Positions 49,145-57,154 of a stretch of 64,000 nucleotides of DNA are shown one piece after another (positions within the stretch are counted from its first letter, which is position 1; every line of letters begins with the position of its first letter). Origin of the DNA: UBA6144 sp964399165 (GTDB lineage: Bacteria; Bdellovibrionota; Bacteriovoracia; Bacteriovoracales; Bacteriovoracaceae); the NCBI GenBank assembly GCA_964399165.1, contig CAYNPO010000006.1, positions 62,001-126,000 of the forward strand, given 5' to 3'. The position numbers were made by a program, and so were the translations under genes. The notes beneath the pieces are model-generated. The model was not told where the DNA came from. It searched no databases and worked only from the letters and a program-made list of their open reading frames with translations.

Positions 49145-49627
49145 CTAGAGGTACTTCGCCAAGTCCCTCTCGATCTTCTCAGGCGTGTCGGTGGGGGCGT
49201 AGCGTTTAACCACCTGGCCCTGGCGGTCCACCAAAAACTTGGTGAAGTTCCACTTGATGGCCTCGGTGCCGAGCACGCCGGGCTTCTCACCTTTGAGGAA
49301 CTTCCACACCGGGTGGGCCCCCTCGCCATTCACGTCCACCTTGGCAAACAAGGGGAAGGAAACGCCGTAGTTCAGGTTGCAGAAGCTCTGGATCTCCTTC
49401 TCGTCCCCGGGTTCCTGATGACCGAACTGGTTGCAGGGAAACCCCAGTACCGCCAACTGGCCACCGTGCTTCTTCCAAAGTTCCTCCAGGCCCGCGTATT
49501 GGGGAGTGAAACCGCACTGGCTTGCCACGTTGACCACCAACATGACCTTGCCCTTCCAGTCGGCCAAGGACACATCCTTGCCGGTGATGTCTTTGGCGGT
49601 GAAATCGTAAATGCTGGGCTTTGTCAT
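49145..49627 (-). CDS. Glutathione peroxidase-like thiol peroxidase
   Basis: This 160-residue GPx-family protein reduces hydroperoxides. It has the catalytic Cys in NVASQCGFTPQY, the Gln in FPCNQFGHQEPG (also the second Cys position) and the Trp-Asn in IKWNFTKFLVD. A Cys rather than selenocysteine is used. ATG 49627 has GGGAGG upstream; a longer frame is rejected. It probably uses thioredoxin as reductant, as in most bacterial members. Confidence 0.93.
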   Translation of the reverse strand: MTKPSIYDFTAKDITGKDVSLADWKGKVMLVVNVASQCGFTPQYAGLEELWKKHGGQLAVLGFPCNQFGHQEPGDEKEIQSFCNLNYGVSFPLFAKVDVNGEGAHPVWKFLKGEKPGVLGTEAIKWNFTKFLVDRQGQVVKRYAPTDTPEKIERDLAKYL

Positions 49628-49705
49628 GGAACCTCCCTCTGAGGCCCCCATCATGGCATGAGATAGTAGGCCGACGAAGTCTTTTTCCTGCTAAAATCAA
49701 CCACC

Positions 49706-51061
49706 ATGCTGCACGGCCGTGGCCTTTTAGTCGACCAGAACCGGGACTTCACCAACGCCATCCAGGACGAGGGCGACGCACGCTACCCCCTGGTGTTCGC
49801 TTCCACCCTGACCCAGGCCATGACGCTCTTGCGGCATGATGAGGCCCGTATCAGCATTGCCTTTGTCTCCACCTCGGTACCTCCGGCCAATGGGTTGGAC
49901 GTGGTGCGGGAAATCCGTCAGCTGCGACCGTCCCTCCCCATCATTTTGGTGGATCACTACGACTTTCCTCGCGCGACACCCGCTCAGGCCGAGGGGCTGG
50001 GTTGCCTGGCGCTCTTGCTCAAGCCCACCAAGGCGGAAGACCTTTTTTCTCCGGTCCTCAAACGTCTGGAGGAACAGACCACTTGGAAGGGGGTGGCCGC
50101 CACCGCCGACCAAAAAGAAGTCACGCTGGACAAGGAAGACGGCAAGTACCTCGCCGTCTCCGCGAAGGACTACCTGCTGACCCCCAAGTCCTTCTTCAAC
50201 CTGTTCATTCGCCTGTCCAAGGGCAAATTCGTGAAGGTCCTCAACGCCGGTGAAGAGGTGGAGCGCGGGTTTCTCGAGAGGTATTTGGGCAAGGGGATCA
50301 CGCATTTTTACGTGATGGAGGAGGAGCACACGCGCTACATCAGCCTGTGCGACCGCATGGTGGCCGAGGCGGCTAAGCGGGACGTCCCCACCGAGGCCCG
50401 TACCGAGCGCGTGCTGCACCTGGGTGAGAACGTGCGGCAGGGGCTTTACCGCTCCGGCATCACCCCCGAGCGCCTGCACTACGCCGACAACTTCCTGGGC
50501 CATACCGACCAAATGGTGCGGCGGATGAAAATGGAGAACGCGGCGGTGGGAGACATGATGGCCTCTCTCCTGGCCAAGGACCACGTGGCGGTGGTGATCA
50601 TGCTATCGGGACTCCTGGCCCAGGAAATGGGTTTTGAGTCCAGCAAGGCGGTGAAGATCGTGGGCATGGCAGCACTCTTCCACGACATCGGCCTCTATAA
50701 CCTCTTGCCCGATCTTCAGCGGGAGGACCCCTCCCGGCTCTCCCTGGAAGACCGCGCCACGTGGGAGGCCCATCCGGCCCGTGGGGAGGAGATGTTGCGG
50801 ACGGTGGGGGGCTTTGACGAGGTGGTGTACCAGTCCGTGCTCCAGCACCACATGCGCAAGAAGGGCGGCCAAGGCGGCAAGCGTAACATGAACATCAACG
50901 TGGTCAGCGAGATCATCGGCATGGTGGACGAGTTCCACAACCAGGTGCTGGAGGGAGAGTACTCCAAGGAGCGCCTGGACCAGTTCATGGACGAAGGCAT
51001 GAAGCTCTTCTCGCCCCAGGTGGAGAAGGCGTTCCTGAAAGTCCTGAAGGGCCGCGAGTGA
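49706..51061 (+). CDS. Receiver-like protein with a degenerate HD-GYP domain
   Basis: The N-terminal 120 residues fold like a receiver (GRGLLVDQNRDF), but the phosphoacceptor Asp position holds Thr (AFVSTSVPPANG); the Lys in LLLKPTK is kept. Residues about 270-450 are HD-GYP-like. FHDIGLYN keeps the HD pair but has Leu for the Lys of HDIGK, and the GYP loop reads QHHMRKKGGQGGKRN with no GYP. Such altered HD-GYP proteins (for example Bd1817) are known in Bdellovibrio. Cyclic-di-GMP hydrolysis is uncertain; a binding role is possible. The end overlaps the DTW gene by 4 bp. Confidence 0.85.
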   Translation: MLHGRGLLVDQNRDFTNAIQDEGDARYPLVFASTLTQAMTLLRHDEARISIAFVSTSVPPANGLDVVREIRQLRPSLPIILVDHYDFPRATPAQAEGLGCLALLLKPTKAEDLFSPVLKRLEEQTTWKGVAATADQKEVTLDKEDGKYLAVSAKDYLLTPKSFFNLFIRLSKGKFVKVLNAGEEVERGFLERYLGKGITHFYVMEEEHTRYISLCDRMVAEAAKRDVPTEARTERVLHLGENVRQGLYRSGITPERLHYADNFLGHTDQMVRRMKMENAAVGDMMASLLAKDHVAVVIMLSGLLAQEMGFESSKAVKIVGMAALFHDIGLYNLLPDLQREDPSRLSLEDRATWEAHPARGEEMLRTVGGFDEVVYQSVLQHHMRKKGGQGGKRNMNINVVSEIIGMVDEFHNQVLEGEYSKERLDQFMDEGMKLFSPQVEKAFLKVLKGRE

Positions 51062-51675
51062 CTTCCCGCCGGGGCAGCAACCCGCGGCGCTGCCCGCGCT
51101 GCCGGATCAACCAGGCCCTATGCTTCTGCGAGCACATACGCCCCTTTCAAATCCGCTCCACCGTGTCCCTCATCGTGCACGTGCGCGAGCTCAAGCTCAC
51201 CACCAACACCGCCCAGTTCGTGCGCGAGATGCTGCCGGGGAACGCCCACTTCGACGTGCGGGGACACGTGGAGGGGGGGTGGTACCCGGAGAAGGTATTG
51301 GAGCGACCGGGGACGCCGCTTTTCCTCTATCCTGGAGAGGGCGCGGTAGAACTCAACGCGGACTTCGTGAACAGCCACCCCGGCCCCCACAACCTCATCG
51401 TGCCCGACGGTAGCTGGCAGCAGGCCCGCAAGGTCTACGCCCGGGAGCCGTTGTTCAAGGGCGTGCCCCTGGTAAAACTACCGGAAGGTCTGGTGGGGGA
51501 GTACAGGCTCCGGCAGTCCCGCTTCGCCCACTGGGTCTCCACTTACGAGGCGGTGGCCCACGCATTGGGCGCGCTGGAGGGACCAGAGGTGCGCGACCGG
51601 TTGATGGAATTTTTCCGGGTGTTCGTGGGGCGGGTGATGAAATCACGCACCGACTTTCACGGACCGCTGAACTAG
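51058..51675 (+). CDS. DTW domain protein, tRNA-uridine aminocarboxypropyltransferase-like
   Basis: This 205-residue protein has the zinc-type Cys cluster CPRCRINQALCFC near its start. The DTW motif appears as PDGSWQQARK (the G variant), with STYEAVA further on. DTW proteins such as TapT attach a 3-amino-3-carboxypropyl group from SAM to tRNA uridine. The start is GTG, overlapping the preceding stop. The acceptor tRNA position cannot be assigned from sequence. Confidence 0.85.
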   Translation: MTSRRGSNPRRCPRCRINQALCFCEHIRPFQIRSTVSLIVHVRELKLTTNTAQFVREMLPGNAHFDVRGHVEGGWYPEKVLERPGTPLFLYPGEGAVELNADFVNSHPGPHNLIVPDGSWQQARKVYAREPLFKGVPLVKLPEGLVGEYRLRQSRFAHWVSTYEAVAHALGALEGPEVRDRLMEFFRVFVGRVMKSRTDFHGPLN

Positions 51676-52352
51676 GCCGCCTCACTCCTGAGAAACAGCA
51701 CCGCCTCCGTGTGCATTTGCGAGATCCGCCCCTCCGAGAGCCCCAGGCGCTCGGCGATCACCGACAGCGGGGCCTCCTCGAAGTAGCGCTGCTCCATCAC
51801 GGTTCGCAAGAGCGGCGGGAGCCGCGACAGGAGCGCGATCGCTTCGTCGTGGGTCTCCACATCTTCTGCCACCGCGTCCTCGCGCCAACCTTCTTCGCCG
51901 TGATCGCCCTCCAGGTACGGCCGCAAGTTGTCCTTCTGCTCGTACTGGGCGACCCGGTCCAAATCCTGGGAAGGGAAGGGCAGGACGCGCGCCAGCTCGC
52001 CCCGGGTGGGGTCTCGCCCCAGCTCCTGCCCCAGGCGATCATGCATACGGCGGTAGATTTTTTGTTTCTGGCGCTCACCGCGGGTGAGCCAGTCTTGGCG
52101 CCGGAGCTCGTCCACGATTTCGCCGCGTATGCGGAACTCGGCGTAGGTTTTGAACTGGGTGTTGTGGCGGGGGTTGAAGCGGGTGTGGGCGTCCATGAGC
52201 CCCACCAGTCCCGCCACCACCAGGTCGTCGAACTCCAAGGTTTGGTGGGCGCGGTGGGCGTAGTGCCGGGCCCAGTAGCGCACGGTGGGGAGGAACTCCT
52301 CGATGAGTTCGCTGTCCGGGCGGGAAACGTGACGGGGTTTGGGTTTCGCCAT
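51672..52352 (-). CDS. FliA/WhiG-type alternative sigma factor
   Basis: This 226-residue sigma-70-family factor has region 2 (LEFDDLVVAGLVGLMDAHTRF, FKTYAEFRIRGEIVDELR), region 3 (RRMHDRLGQELGRDPTRGEL) and region 4 (LPPLLRTVMEQRYFEEAPLSVIAERLGLSEGRISQMH). The match is to the sigma-28 class. No flagellar or sporulation genes are in the window, so the regulon is unknown. Its end overlaps the convergent DTW gene by 4 bp. Confidence 0.93.
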   Translation of the reverse strand: MAKPKPRHVSRPDSELIEEFLPTVRYWARHYAHRAHQTLEFDDLVVAGLVGLMDAHTRFNPRHNTQFKTYAEFRIRGEIVDELRRQDWLTRGERQKQKIYRRMHDRLGQELGRDPTRGELARVLPFPSQDLDRVAQYEQKDNLRPYLEGDHGEEGWREDAVAEDVETHDEAIALLSRLPPLLRTVMEQRYFEEAPLSVIAERLGLSEGRISQMHTEAVLFLRSEAA

Positions 52353-52449
52353 CCCGGCATTATGGGCGGGCCCAGCGGGGAGGCAAAATCCGGGAGCTAA
52401 CCCCTTGGGGGCGGGAAGAATCGGGACGTTGGGCCGCCCACAGGAGTGG

Positions 52450-53415
52450 TCACTCCCGCACGCCCACGGTCACGCTGGTGTAGAACAGGCTGCGCTCCTT
52501 GCCCATGAGTTCCTCACCCCACGCCTTGTCGAAGCGGAACTTGGGAAAGTGGCGGGCAAAGTCGCGGTCGTTGTTGAGCTGGCGCCACAGGATGACCGAG
52601 CCCGGCAGCATCTCCTCCTGGAGGCGCTTGGCGGTGGCGGCCACCTGGCTCTCGTCCATCCAGTCAAAGATGTTGGAGAGCTGGACCATACCGAAGGGAT
52701 TGAAGGAGGGAACGGCGTCGATGGGCCCCTGGATCATTTCCGCCTGGAAATCACGGGGTGGGCGTTGCAGGTACAGCGGCCAGGCCTCGCGGCGCGTGAG
52801 GTAGTGGCCCAGCATGATGTGGTGGAGGAAGGGGTTATCGAGGGCGTCGGGACGCTTGAGGCCTTGCTCGATTACCTGGCGGAAATACGCCGGATAGGAG
52901 TTCTTGTGCCCGTGCTGGACCGCCTCGGGCCCGAACATGGTGCTGAGCATTTCGTCGTGGAAGAACAGGTCGAAGGACACCGGCCAATAGCGGTGACTCG
53001 TCAGCGTGTCCGTGGCCGCGCGCAGGCGCTTCTCGGAGTCGAACATGTGCTCCAGGTCGTTGGGCTTGATGATGAACGCCCGCCAGAAATCCCTCAGGCA
53101 GCGGAAAAGGGTTTCCACGTTGCCGCAGGCGTTAAGGCCCTGGGGGTCCTCTGAGCCGATGTTCACCACGGCGGGGTCCATGGCCATGCGCTGGAGCGCC
53201 TGGGCCTTGCGCTGGACCAGCTGCAGCTGGGCCGGGTTGGGGTCTACCAGTGTGAGCTTGAGCTCAGGGAAGAGGGTGGCCAGGGTGAAAGCGGTGCAGC
53301 CACCGGAGGCCACCAGCAGGGCATGGGCGGGGCGCAGGCGCTCCACGATGTCGCGCTCCAACTGAGGGTCTTCGCGGACGACGGCGTACTGGATGGGGTT
53401 GTCCATGGGGCCCAT
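52450..53415 (-). CDS. DUF3419/BtaA-like SAM-dependent aminocarboxypropyl-transferase
   Basis: This 321-residue protein has a Rossmann-like SAM site (LLVASGGCTAFTLATLFP, then LTLVDPNPAQLQLV) and the conserved DMFFHDEML-type region (here SFDLFFHDEMLSTMFG). It fits the DUF3419 family, which includes BtaA of betaine-lipid synthesis. No btaB partner is adjacent, so betaine lipid synthesis is not proven. The start has AAGGAG upstream, and a terminator follows the next gene upstream. Confidence 0.82.
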   Translation of the reverse strand: MGPMDNPIQYAVVREDPQLERDIVERLRPAHALLVASGGCTAFTLATLFPELKLTLVDPNPAQLQLVQRKAQALQRMAMDPAVVNIGSEDPQGLNACGNVETLFRCLRDFWRAFIIKPNDLEHMFDSEKRLRAATDTLTSHRYWPVSFDLFFHDEMLSTMFGPEAVQHGHKNSYPAYFRQVIEQGLKRPDALDNPFLHHIMLGHYLTRREAWPLYLQRPPRDFQAEMIQGPIDAVPSFNPFGMVQLSNIFDWMDESQVAATAKRLQEEMLPGSVILWRQLNNDRDFARHFPKFRFDKAWGEELMGKERSLFYTSVTVGVRE

Positions 53416-53460
53416 GGGCGCTCCTTTTGCGGTTCAACGATTATGGCTCTTTCGGGGGAA

Positions 53461-53490
53461 ATAAAGAAGGGCCCGTTGCGGGCCCTTCTT
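53461..53490 (-). terminator. Rho-independent terminator after the 84-residue protein gene
   Basis: AAGAAGGGCCCG pairs perfectly with CGGGCCCTTCTT around TTG. On the minus strand it ends in TTCTTTATTTCC. It separates the gene at 53515 from the DUF3419 gene. Confidence 0.88.
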
Positions 53491-53514
53491 GGTGGGTTTG
53501 GTTTGGGAGGTGGT

Positions 53515-53769
53515 TTAGACCGCCTCGGCCCAGTTCTCCGCGTCCTCCGCGGCCTGGGGGGAGTTGAGATACTCCACGTACTCGGACATTTCCATGATCT
53601 CGTCACGGAAGAGGGCGACGCGCCAGTTAGCTTGCTCTTGGGTCATGGCCTTGCTGTCACGGTCCAGGATCTGGCCTTTGACCAGCCAAGAAAGATCGCG
53701 CCAACGCTGGCCCGGTTCGAGCCGCAGGATCTTCTTGTTCTTCATCAGGTAGTAATGCGGTTTGCCCAT
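53515..53769 (-). CDS. Small soluble protein of unknown function
   Basis: This 84-residue protein without signal or membrane segment is rich in Trp, Glu and Asp in the C-terminal half (MEMSEYVEYLNSPQAAED). It has GGAG-type spacing upstream and its own terminator, so it is likely a real gene. I do not recognise the family. It lies at the edge of a 456-bp stretch with few genes. Confidence 0.6.
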   Translation of the reverse strand: MGKPHYYLMKNKKILRLEPGQRWRDLSWLVKGQILDRDSKAMTQEQANWRVALFRDEIMEMSEYVEYLNSPQAAEDAENWAEAV

Positions 53770-54225
53770 GAATCACCCTCCTGGTGGTGGTGCGGGGAGC
53801 GTGTCCCTCTCCCCAGGTCCTGCATTAAGCGTCACATGTAAGAACCCCCTGTGGCAAGCGGTTGTAAGGAAAATTTGCGTGGGGACGCCAGGGCCCCGAA
53901 AACCCCTGCCGGAACCCTTCCTGGTCCCGTTTTGCCCCCGGTATTTCCCCCCCTTGGCCCCACCCTGGCGCCCACAAAGCGTGCATCCGGGTAGTTGCGG
54001 CACCCCGGCAGGCCGGCACGCTTCCTGCTCTATGATTTTCGAGACTGCGGAGAGGTTCTCAGGATGAGGGCCACCCCGGAAACAAGACGTTTCAAGAGTT
54101 CTCGGTACTGCCTCACGGATCGAGCGGGGACGGACAAGGAAAACCGGCCCAAGGTTCAAGGACGAACCACCCTTTATCAACGACGGCCAGGAAGGCCACT
54201 TGGGATTCAAAAACGGAGGATTCCC
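53770..54225. other. 456-bp region with no convincing gene; probable long 5' UTR of a 38-residue membrane protein
   Basis: The region lies between two small genes. It is C-rich on the plus strand, contains several short palindromes, and has no ORF with coding character. It includes GGCACGCTTCCTGCT (54015-54029), weakly sigma-54-like (GG-N10-GC). It may be a control region or untranslated leader of the gene at 54226. Confidence 0.4.
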
Positions 54226-54342
54226 ATGATCGCCCAGGAAACGATGTTGTTCGCGATTCTCTCGGCCCTCTTGCTGGTCAACCTCGCGGTGCCCTACTTC
54301 TACCACCGCAAATCGGTAAAGCTTCGCATCCGCAAGGACTAG
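54226..54342 (+). CDS. 38-residue single-span membrane peptide
   Basis: The product has a short N-terminal segment, one hydrophobic helix (MLFAILSALLLVNLAVPY) and a basic tail (HRKSVKLRIRKD), giving an N-out or hairpin-free single-span topology by the positive-inside rule. ATG 54226 has a strong GGAGG site. Such peptides often modulate larger membrane complexes; the partner is unknown. Its stop overlaps the end of the convergent transposase gene by 4 bp. Confidence 0.65.
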   Translation: MIAQETMLFAILSALLLVNLAVPYFYHRKSVKLRIRKD

Positions 54343-54971
54343 GCGGCTGAAGTCCCCCTCCGGAGCACCCAACTAAAGGGGTGGTCCAGGAAGCGGGGGA
54401 ATTCCAAGGCCCGCGGCACCCTGCCGATGAGCCCCTGCAAAGCCTCCCGCCCCAGGGCCCCCCATGAAGCGAAGTCATCCCAGGCCACCGGTTTTCCCCG
54501 GTGGCGTTGCTCGTTCAGCAGGACGTACCTCACGGCGTTCCGCGCTTCTGTCGGGCCCCTCAGCACATGCAGATGGTAACGCTCGGGCTGTACTCTCCCG
54601 GCGCTCAGCCCCTTGGCGAACGTGATCGTCAACGACCGCATACCTCTCGTGAGCGTCTTGTTCTCCGCCGCCTCCAGGATGAGGTGGATGTGATTGCTCT
54701 GAAGCGAGTAGTGCACCACCCTCAACCCTTGCTTTCTTGCGTTGAGAATCGCCCTTTTCAAGAGCCCCAGACAGGCCTTGTTGCGGATCCGCGCGCGCAG
54801 CTTGAAATTCACGTGCACTGGCGTGCGGTGGTCCATGCGCTCCCGGGTGCGGTGGGCGACGCCTTTGGAGTGTTTCTCTTTCCGTCCTGCGTTCGGACGC
54901 CGTCCGCCCCAACTGCCGCGCCAGAGGTTGAGTTCGGTTTGCTTGCCTGCCTTATACCTTTTGCTTTTCAT
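54339..54971 (-). CDS. REP-associated tyrosine transposase (RAYT, Y1/IS200-like)
   Basis: This 210-residue protein has the basic N-terminal GGRRPNAGRKEK motif typical of RAYTs. The metal-binding HUH is H94-I-H96 in HYSLQSNHIHLILEA, and a candidate nucleophile Tyr is Y149 in RYVLLNEQRH. RAYTs are single-copy domesticated relatives of IS200/IS605 TnpA that bind and cut REP hairpins flanked by GTAG. Here eight REP-like units with GTAG lie 140 bp upstream of the start. ATG 54971 is used; an upstream in-frame extension is not RAYT-like. It could be mobile or domesticated. Confidence 0.85.
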   Translation of the reverse strand: MKSKRYKAGKQTELNLWRGSWGGRRPNAGRKEKHSKGVAHRTRERMDHRTPVHVNFKLRARIRNKACLGLLKRAILNARKQGLRVVHYSLQSNHIHLILEAAENKTLTRGMRSLTITFAKGLSAGRVQPERYHLHVLRGPTEARNAVRYVLLNEQRHRGKPVAWDDFASWGALGREALQGLIGRVPRALEFPRFLDHPFSWVLRRGTSAA

Positions 54972-55073
54972 GAACCCATTTATAAATCGATGTCCCGCGC
55001 AAACACCCGATGGTCCGTTTCCTTGCTGCAGAAAGTTCAGGCGTGAAACGGCTGCCTTTCGTTGGCACGGACC

Positions 55074-55090
55074 ACATATGCCCTTTTCAA
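55074..55090 (+). repeat. Inverted REP-core copy flanking the array
   Basis: ACATATGCCCTTTTCAA, followed by GTCGG, is the reverse complement of the unit core in the adjacent tandem array (TTGAAAAGGGCATATGT). The array is thus bounded on the transposase side by an opposite-strand copy, with no good palindrome after it. Confidence 0.7.
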
Positions 55091-55110
55091 GTCGGCCCCG
55101 CGGACTCTGG

Positions 55111-55500
55111 AAAATTGAAAGGGGCATAAGTGGAAACGTGGGCCGAAGGCAGCCCTGCCGGGGCTACTTGAGAAGATCATATGTGGAACGCGAGCGGTGG
55201 CGCCCCTGTTGGGGGCTACTTGAAAAGGGCTTATTTGGAAACGCGAGTGGGCGGCGGCCTGGGGGGGCTACTTGAAAAGGGCATATGTGGGAACACAAGC
55301 GGGAGGCTGCCCTGCGGGAGCCTACTTGAAGAGGGCATAGGTGGGAACACAAGCGGGAAGCCGCCCTGCGGAGGCCTACTTGAAAAGGTATATGTGGGAA
55401 CGCGAGTGGATGGCGGCCCGCGGTGGGCTACTTGAAAAGGGCATAAGTGGAAATGCGAGTGGGAGGCGGACCTGGGGGGCTACCGGAAAAGAGCATACCT
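55111..55500 (-). repeat. Tandem array of eight REP-like units, period 52-54 bp
   Basis: Read on the plus strand, units contain CTACTTGAAAAGGGCATATG and then a GTGGGAACGCGAGTGG-like stretch, and end in a GC-rich palindrome. CTACTTG (or a variant) begins near 55111, 55164, 55216, 55268, 55322, 55376, 55428 and 55480. On the minus strand, 5'-GTAG is followed by an imperfect palindrome whose arms vary in sequence but still pair (AGCCC/GGGGCT, GCCCC/GGGGGC, GGCT-CCC/GGGAGCC). This is the classical REP design recognised by RAYTs. Confidence 0.8.
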
Positions 55501-55570
55501 AGCCGACGGCCCGGGCAGTGAATGATGGGAGCAAGGTAGTCCTGTCGCGGGAAAGTAGCCGAAGGGGGAG

Positions 55571-56242
55571 TTAGCAGACCAGCGAACCCATCCCCAACAC
55601 ATCCTCAAAAAAAGCCGCGCGTTGGCGCTCACGGTCCACCACGTGGATCTCCAGCACCCACAGCCCGGGGGAGGGGGTGTGCTGGAACTGGATCAGATCT
55701 CCCTTGTGGTGAAGGGCGTGGGGGAAGTCGCCTATGCGGTGGCCGTCCATGTTCAGATTCAGGTCGAAGCCACGTTGGCGAGCGAAGCCTTGGGCGGCTT
55801 CGTACAACCCCGGGCCGGACAGACCGCGTTCGCGCCAGACTCGCTCCGTGTCCCGGAACACTTCCCGGGAAGCGGCGATGAGCGGGTCACCCCCGCCGCC
55901 GCAACGGAAGGTCTCGCCGTAGTCGCCTTCGTGTCCGCCGTAGACGGGGCCGATGTCGACGAAGAACAGGTCGCCGTGGCCGAGGCGCTCGGAAGGGTCT
56001 CCCGGCTCGCGGAAGTTGCACAGGGTGTTTTTGCCGAAGCGGATCTTGGTGGGATGCCACACCTTGACGCCGCCTTCCTCGGCGAGCATCTGCTTGAAGA
56101 GTTCGTGGGCCTCCTCCTCCAGCATGCCAGGCATGAGGGAGTGGGCCAGGCGTTCGGCGAGCACGATGGTGCGCTCGCGGGCCTCCCGGAACGCGGTGGG
56201 GGAGAATCCCTCCCCTAAACCTTCTTCCGGGCGCAGGCTCAT
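55571..56242 (-). CDS. M24-family (aminopeptidase P/methionine aminopeptidase-like) metallopeptidase
   Basis: This 223-residue pita-bread-fold protein has metal ligands in FVDIGPVYGGHEGDYGETF (two Asp), GHRIGDFPHALHH (His) and VLEIHVVD (Glu). One late acidic ligand is not obvious in the shortened C-terminus, so activity or metal count is uncertain. It may be a creatinase-type peptidase. It is the last gene of the proBA operon and overlaps yqeY by 4 bp. Confidence 0.85.
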   Translation of the reverse strand: MSLRPEEGLGEGFSPTAFREARERTIVLAERLAHSLMPGMLEEEAHELFKQMLAEEGGVKVWHPTKIRFGKNTLCNFREPGDPSERLGHGDLFFVDIGPVYGGHEGDYGETFRCGGGGDPLIAASREVFRDTERVWRERGLSGPGLYEAAQGFARQRGFDLNLNMDGHRIGDFPHALHHKGDLIQFQHTPSPGLWVLEIHVVDRERQRAAFFEDVLGMGSLVC

Positions 56243-56652
56243 GCCAGGGCGGCCTTCACCAGCTCGGAGGCGCGCTTGCCGTCAAAGCGCCCCTTGATCT
56301 GGGGCTGAAGCTCCTTCATGAGGGCGCCCATGTCTTTGGCGCCGGCCGCTTTGATGGAGTTAATCAGCGCCACTACCTCGGCCTCGGACAGGGCCGCGGG
56401 CAGGTAGCCCTTGAGCGCGTTGATCTCGGCCTCGGTCTCCGCTCGCTGGGCTGAGCCCGCGGGGAACATCTCCAGGGAGTCCTGGAGCTTCTTCACGTGG
56501 GCCACGGCGACGCTTAGGTCGTCGGTGGGCTTAGCGGCGGTGTTGTTATGGATGAAGGCGGCCTTGAGCATGCGCAGGGCCTGCAGCTTCGCCGCGTCCT
56601 TGGCCTTCATGGCCTCTTTGATGTCGTTGGCGACTCGTTCTTGCAGGGTCAT
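56239..56652 (-). CDS. yqeY: GatB/YqeY domain protein
   Basis: This 137-residue protein is entirely a YqeY domain: ERVANDIKEAMKAKDAAKLQALRMLKAA, then the C-terminal KGRFDGKRASELVKAAL typical of the GatB tail. It probably binds tRNA or assists amidotransferase-linked translation, but the role is not established. It lies between yajQ (4 bp gap) and the M24 peptidase gene. Confidence 0.93.
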   Translation of the reverse strand: MTLQERVANDIKEAMKAKDAAKLQALRMLKAAFIHNNTAAKPTDDLSVAVAHVKKLQDSLEMFPAGSAQRAETEAEINALKGYLPAALSEAEVVALINSIKAAGAKDMGALMKELQPQIKGRFDGKRASELVKAALA

Positions 56653-56655
56653 GTT

Positions 56656-57150
56656 CTACCTCTTCATGTTTTCCATCTGCAGGTCGAGGTCCAATTCCTT
56701 GCTGGTCTTCAGCATGTGGAAGGCGGCCTGCAGGTCGTCGATGCTTTTGGATTCCAAACGGAACTTCTCGTCCATGTACTGGGCCTTGACCTTGCCGCCG
56801 GCATCCTTGATCAGCTTCTGAACGATCCGGCTCTTGTCCTTGCTGATGCCGTTGGAGAGTTTCAGGGTCATCTTGTGCATTTGCATGCCGGTGGGGGTGA
56901 CGGGGGACTCCTCCATGCCGCGCACGCCGATGCCGCGCTTGAGCATGCTGGAGCGGAGGATCTCCAACACCGCCTTCACGCGGGTCTCGTTCTCGGCCCG
57001 GATCTCGATGAGGTTCTCTTTCTCCTTCCACTCGACTTTGGCGTCGGAGCCCTTGAAATCGAAGCGCCCGGCGATCACCTTCTCGGTGGTCTGGAGGGCG
57101 TTCATCAATTCCATGGAGTCGATCTTGGAGACGAGGTCAAAGGACGGCAT
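56656..57150 (-). CDS. yajQ: YajQ family cyclic-di-GMP-binding protein
   Basis: This 164-residue protein has the YajQ signature MPSFDLVSKIDSMELMNAL, the FDFKGSDAKVEW segment and the GISKDKSRIVQKLIKDAG C-terminal block. YajQ proteins bind nucleotides or c-di-GMP and act as co-regulators in other bacteria. It sits between proA (4 bp downstream of it) and yqeY. Confidence 0.95.
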   Translation of the reverse strand: MPSFDLVSKIDSMELMNALQTTEKVIAGRFDFKGSDAKVEWKEKENLIEIRAENETRVKAVLEILRSSMLKRGIGVRGMEESPVTPTGMQMHKMTLKLSNGISKDKSRIVQKLIKDAGGKVKAQYMDEKFRLESKSIDDLQAAFHMLKTSKELDLDLQMENMKR

Positions 57151-57154
57151 GTGC

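Noticed and set aside
54015..54029. Sigma-54 promoter
   Set aside because: Only GG-N10-GC spacing and a partial GCACG match are present, with no upstream activator gene. The evidence is too weak for a feature.
54972..55127. N-terminal extension of the RAYT protein to an ATG at 55127
   Set aside because: The extra 52 residues run into the repeat unit and do not resemble RAYT N-termini, which begin close to the basic GRR-x-x-GRK motif.
55181..55435. Open frame of 84 codons across the repeat array
   Set aside because: It is only a translation of the 52-54 bp tandem units, with no ribosome binding site and no constant reading frame from unit to unit.
55111..55500. Possible CRISPR array
   Set aside because: The whole unit, including the would-be spacer, is repeated with gradual variation, and no cas gene is nearby. 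A REP array explains it better.
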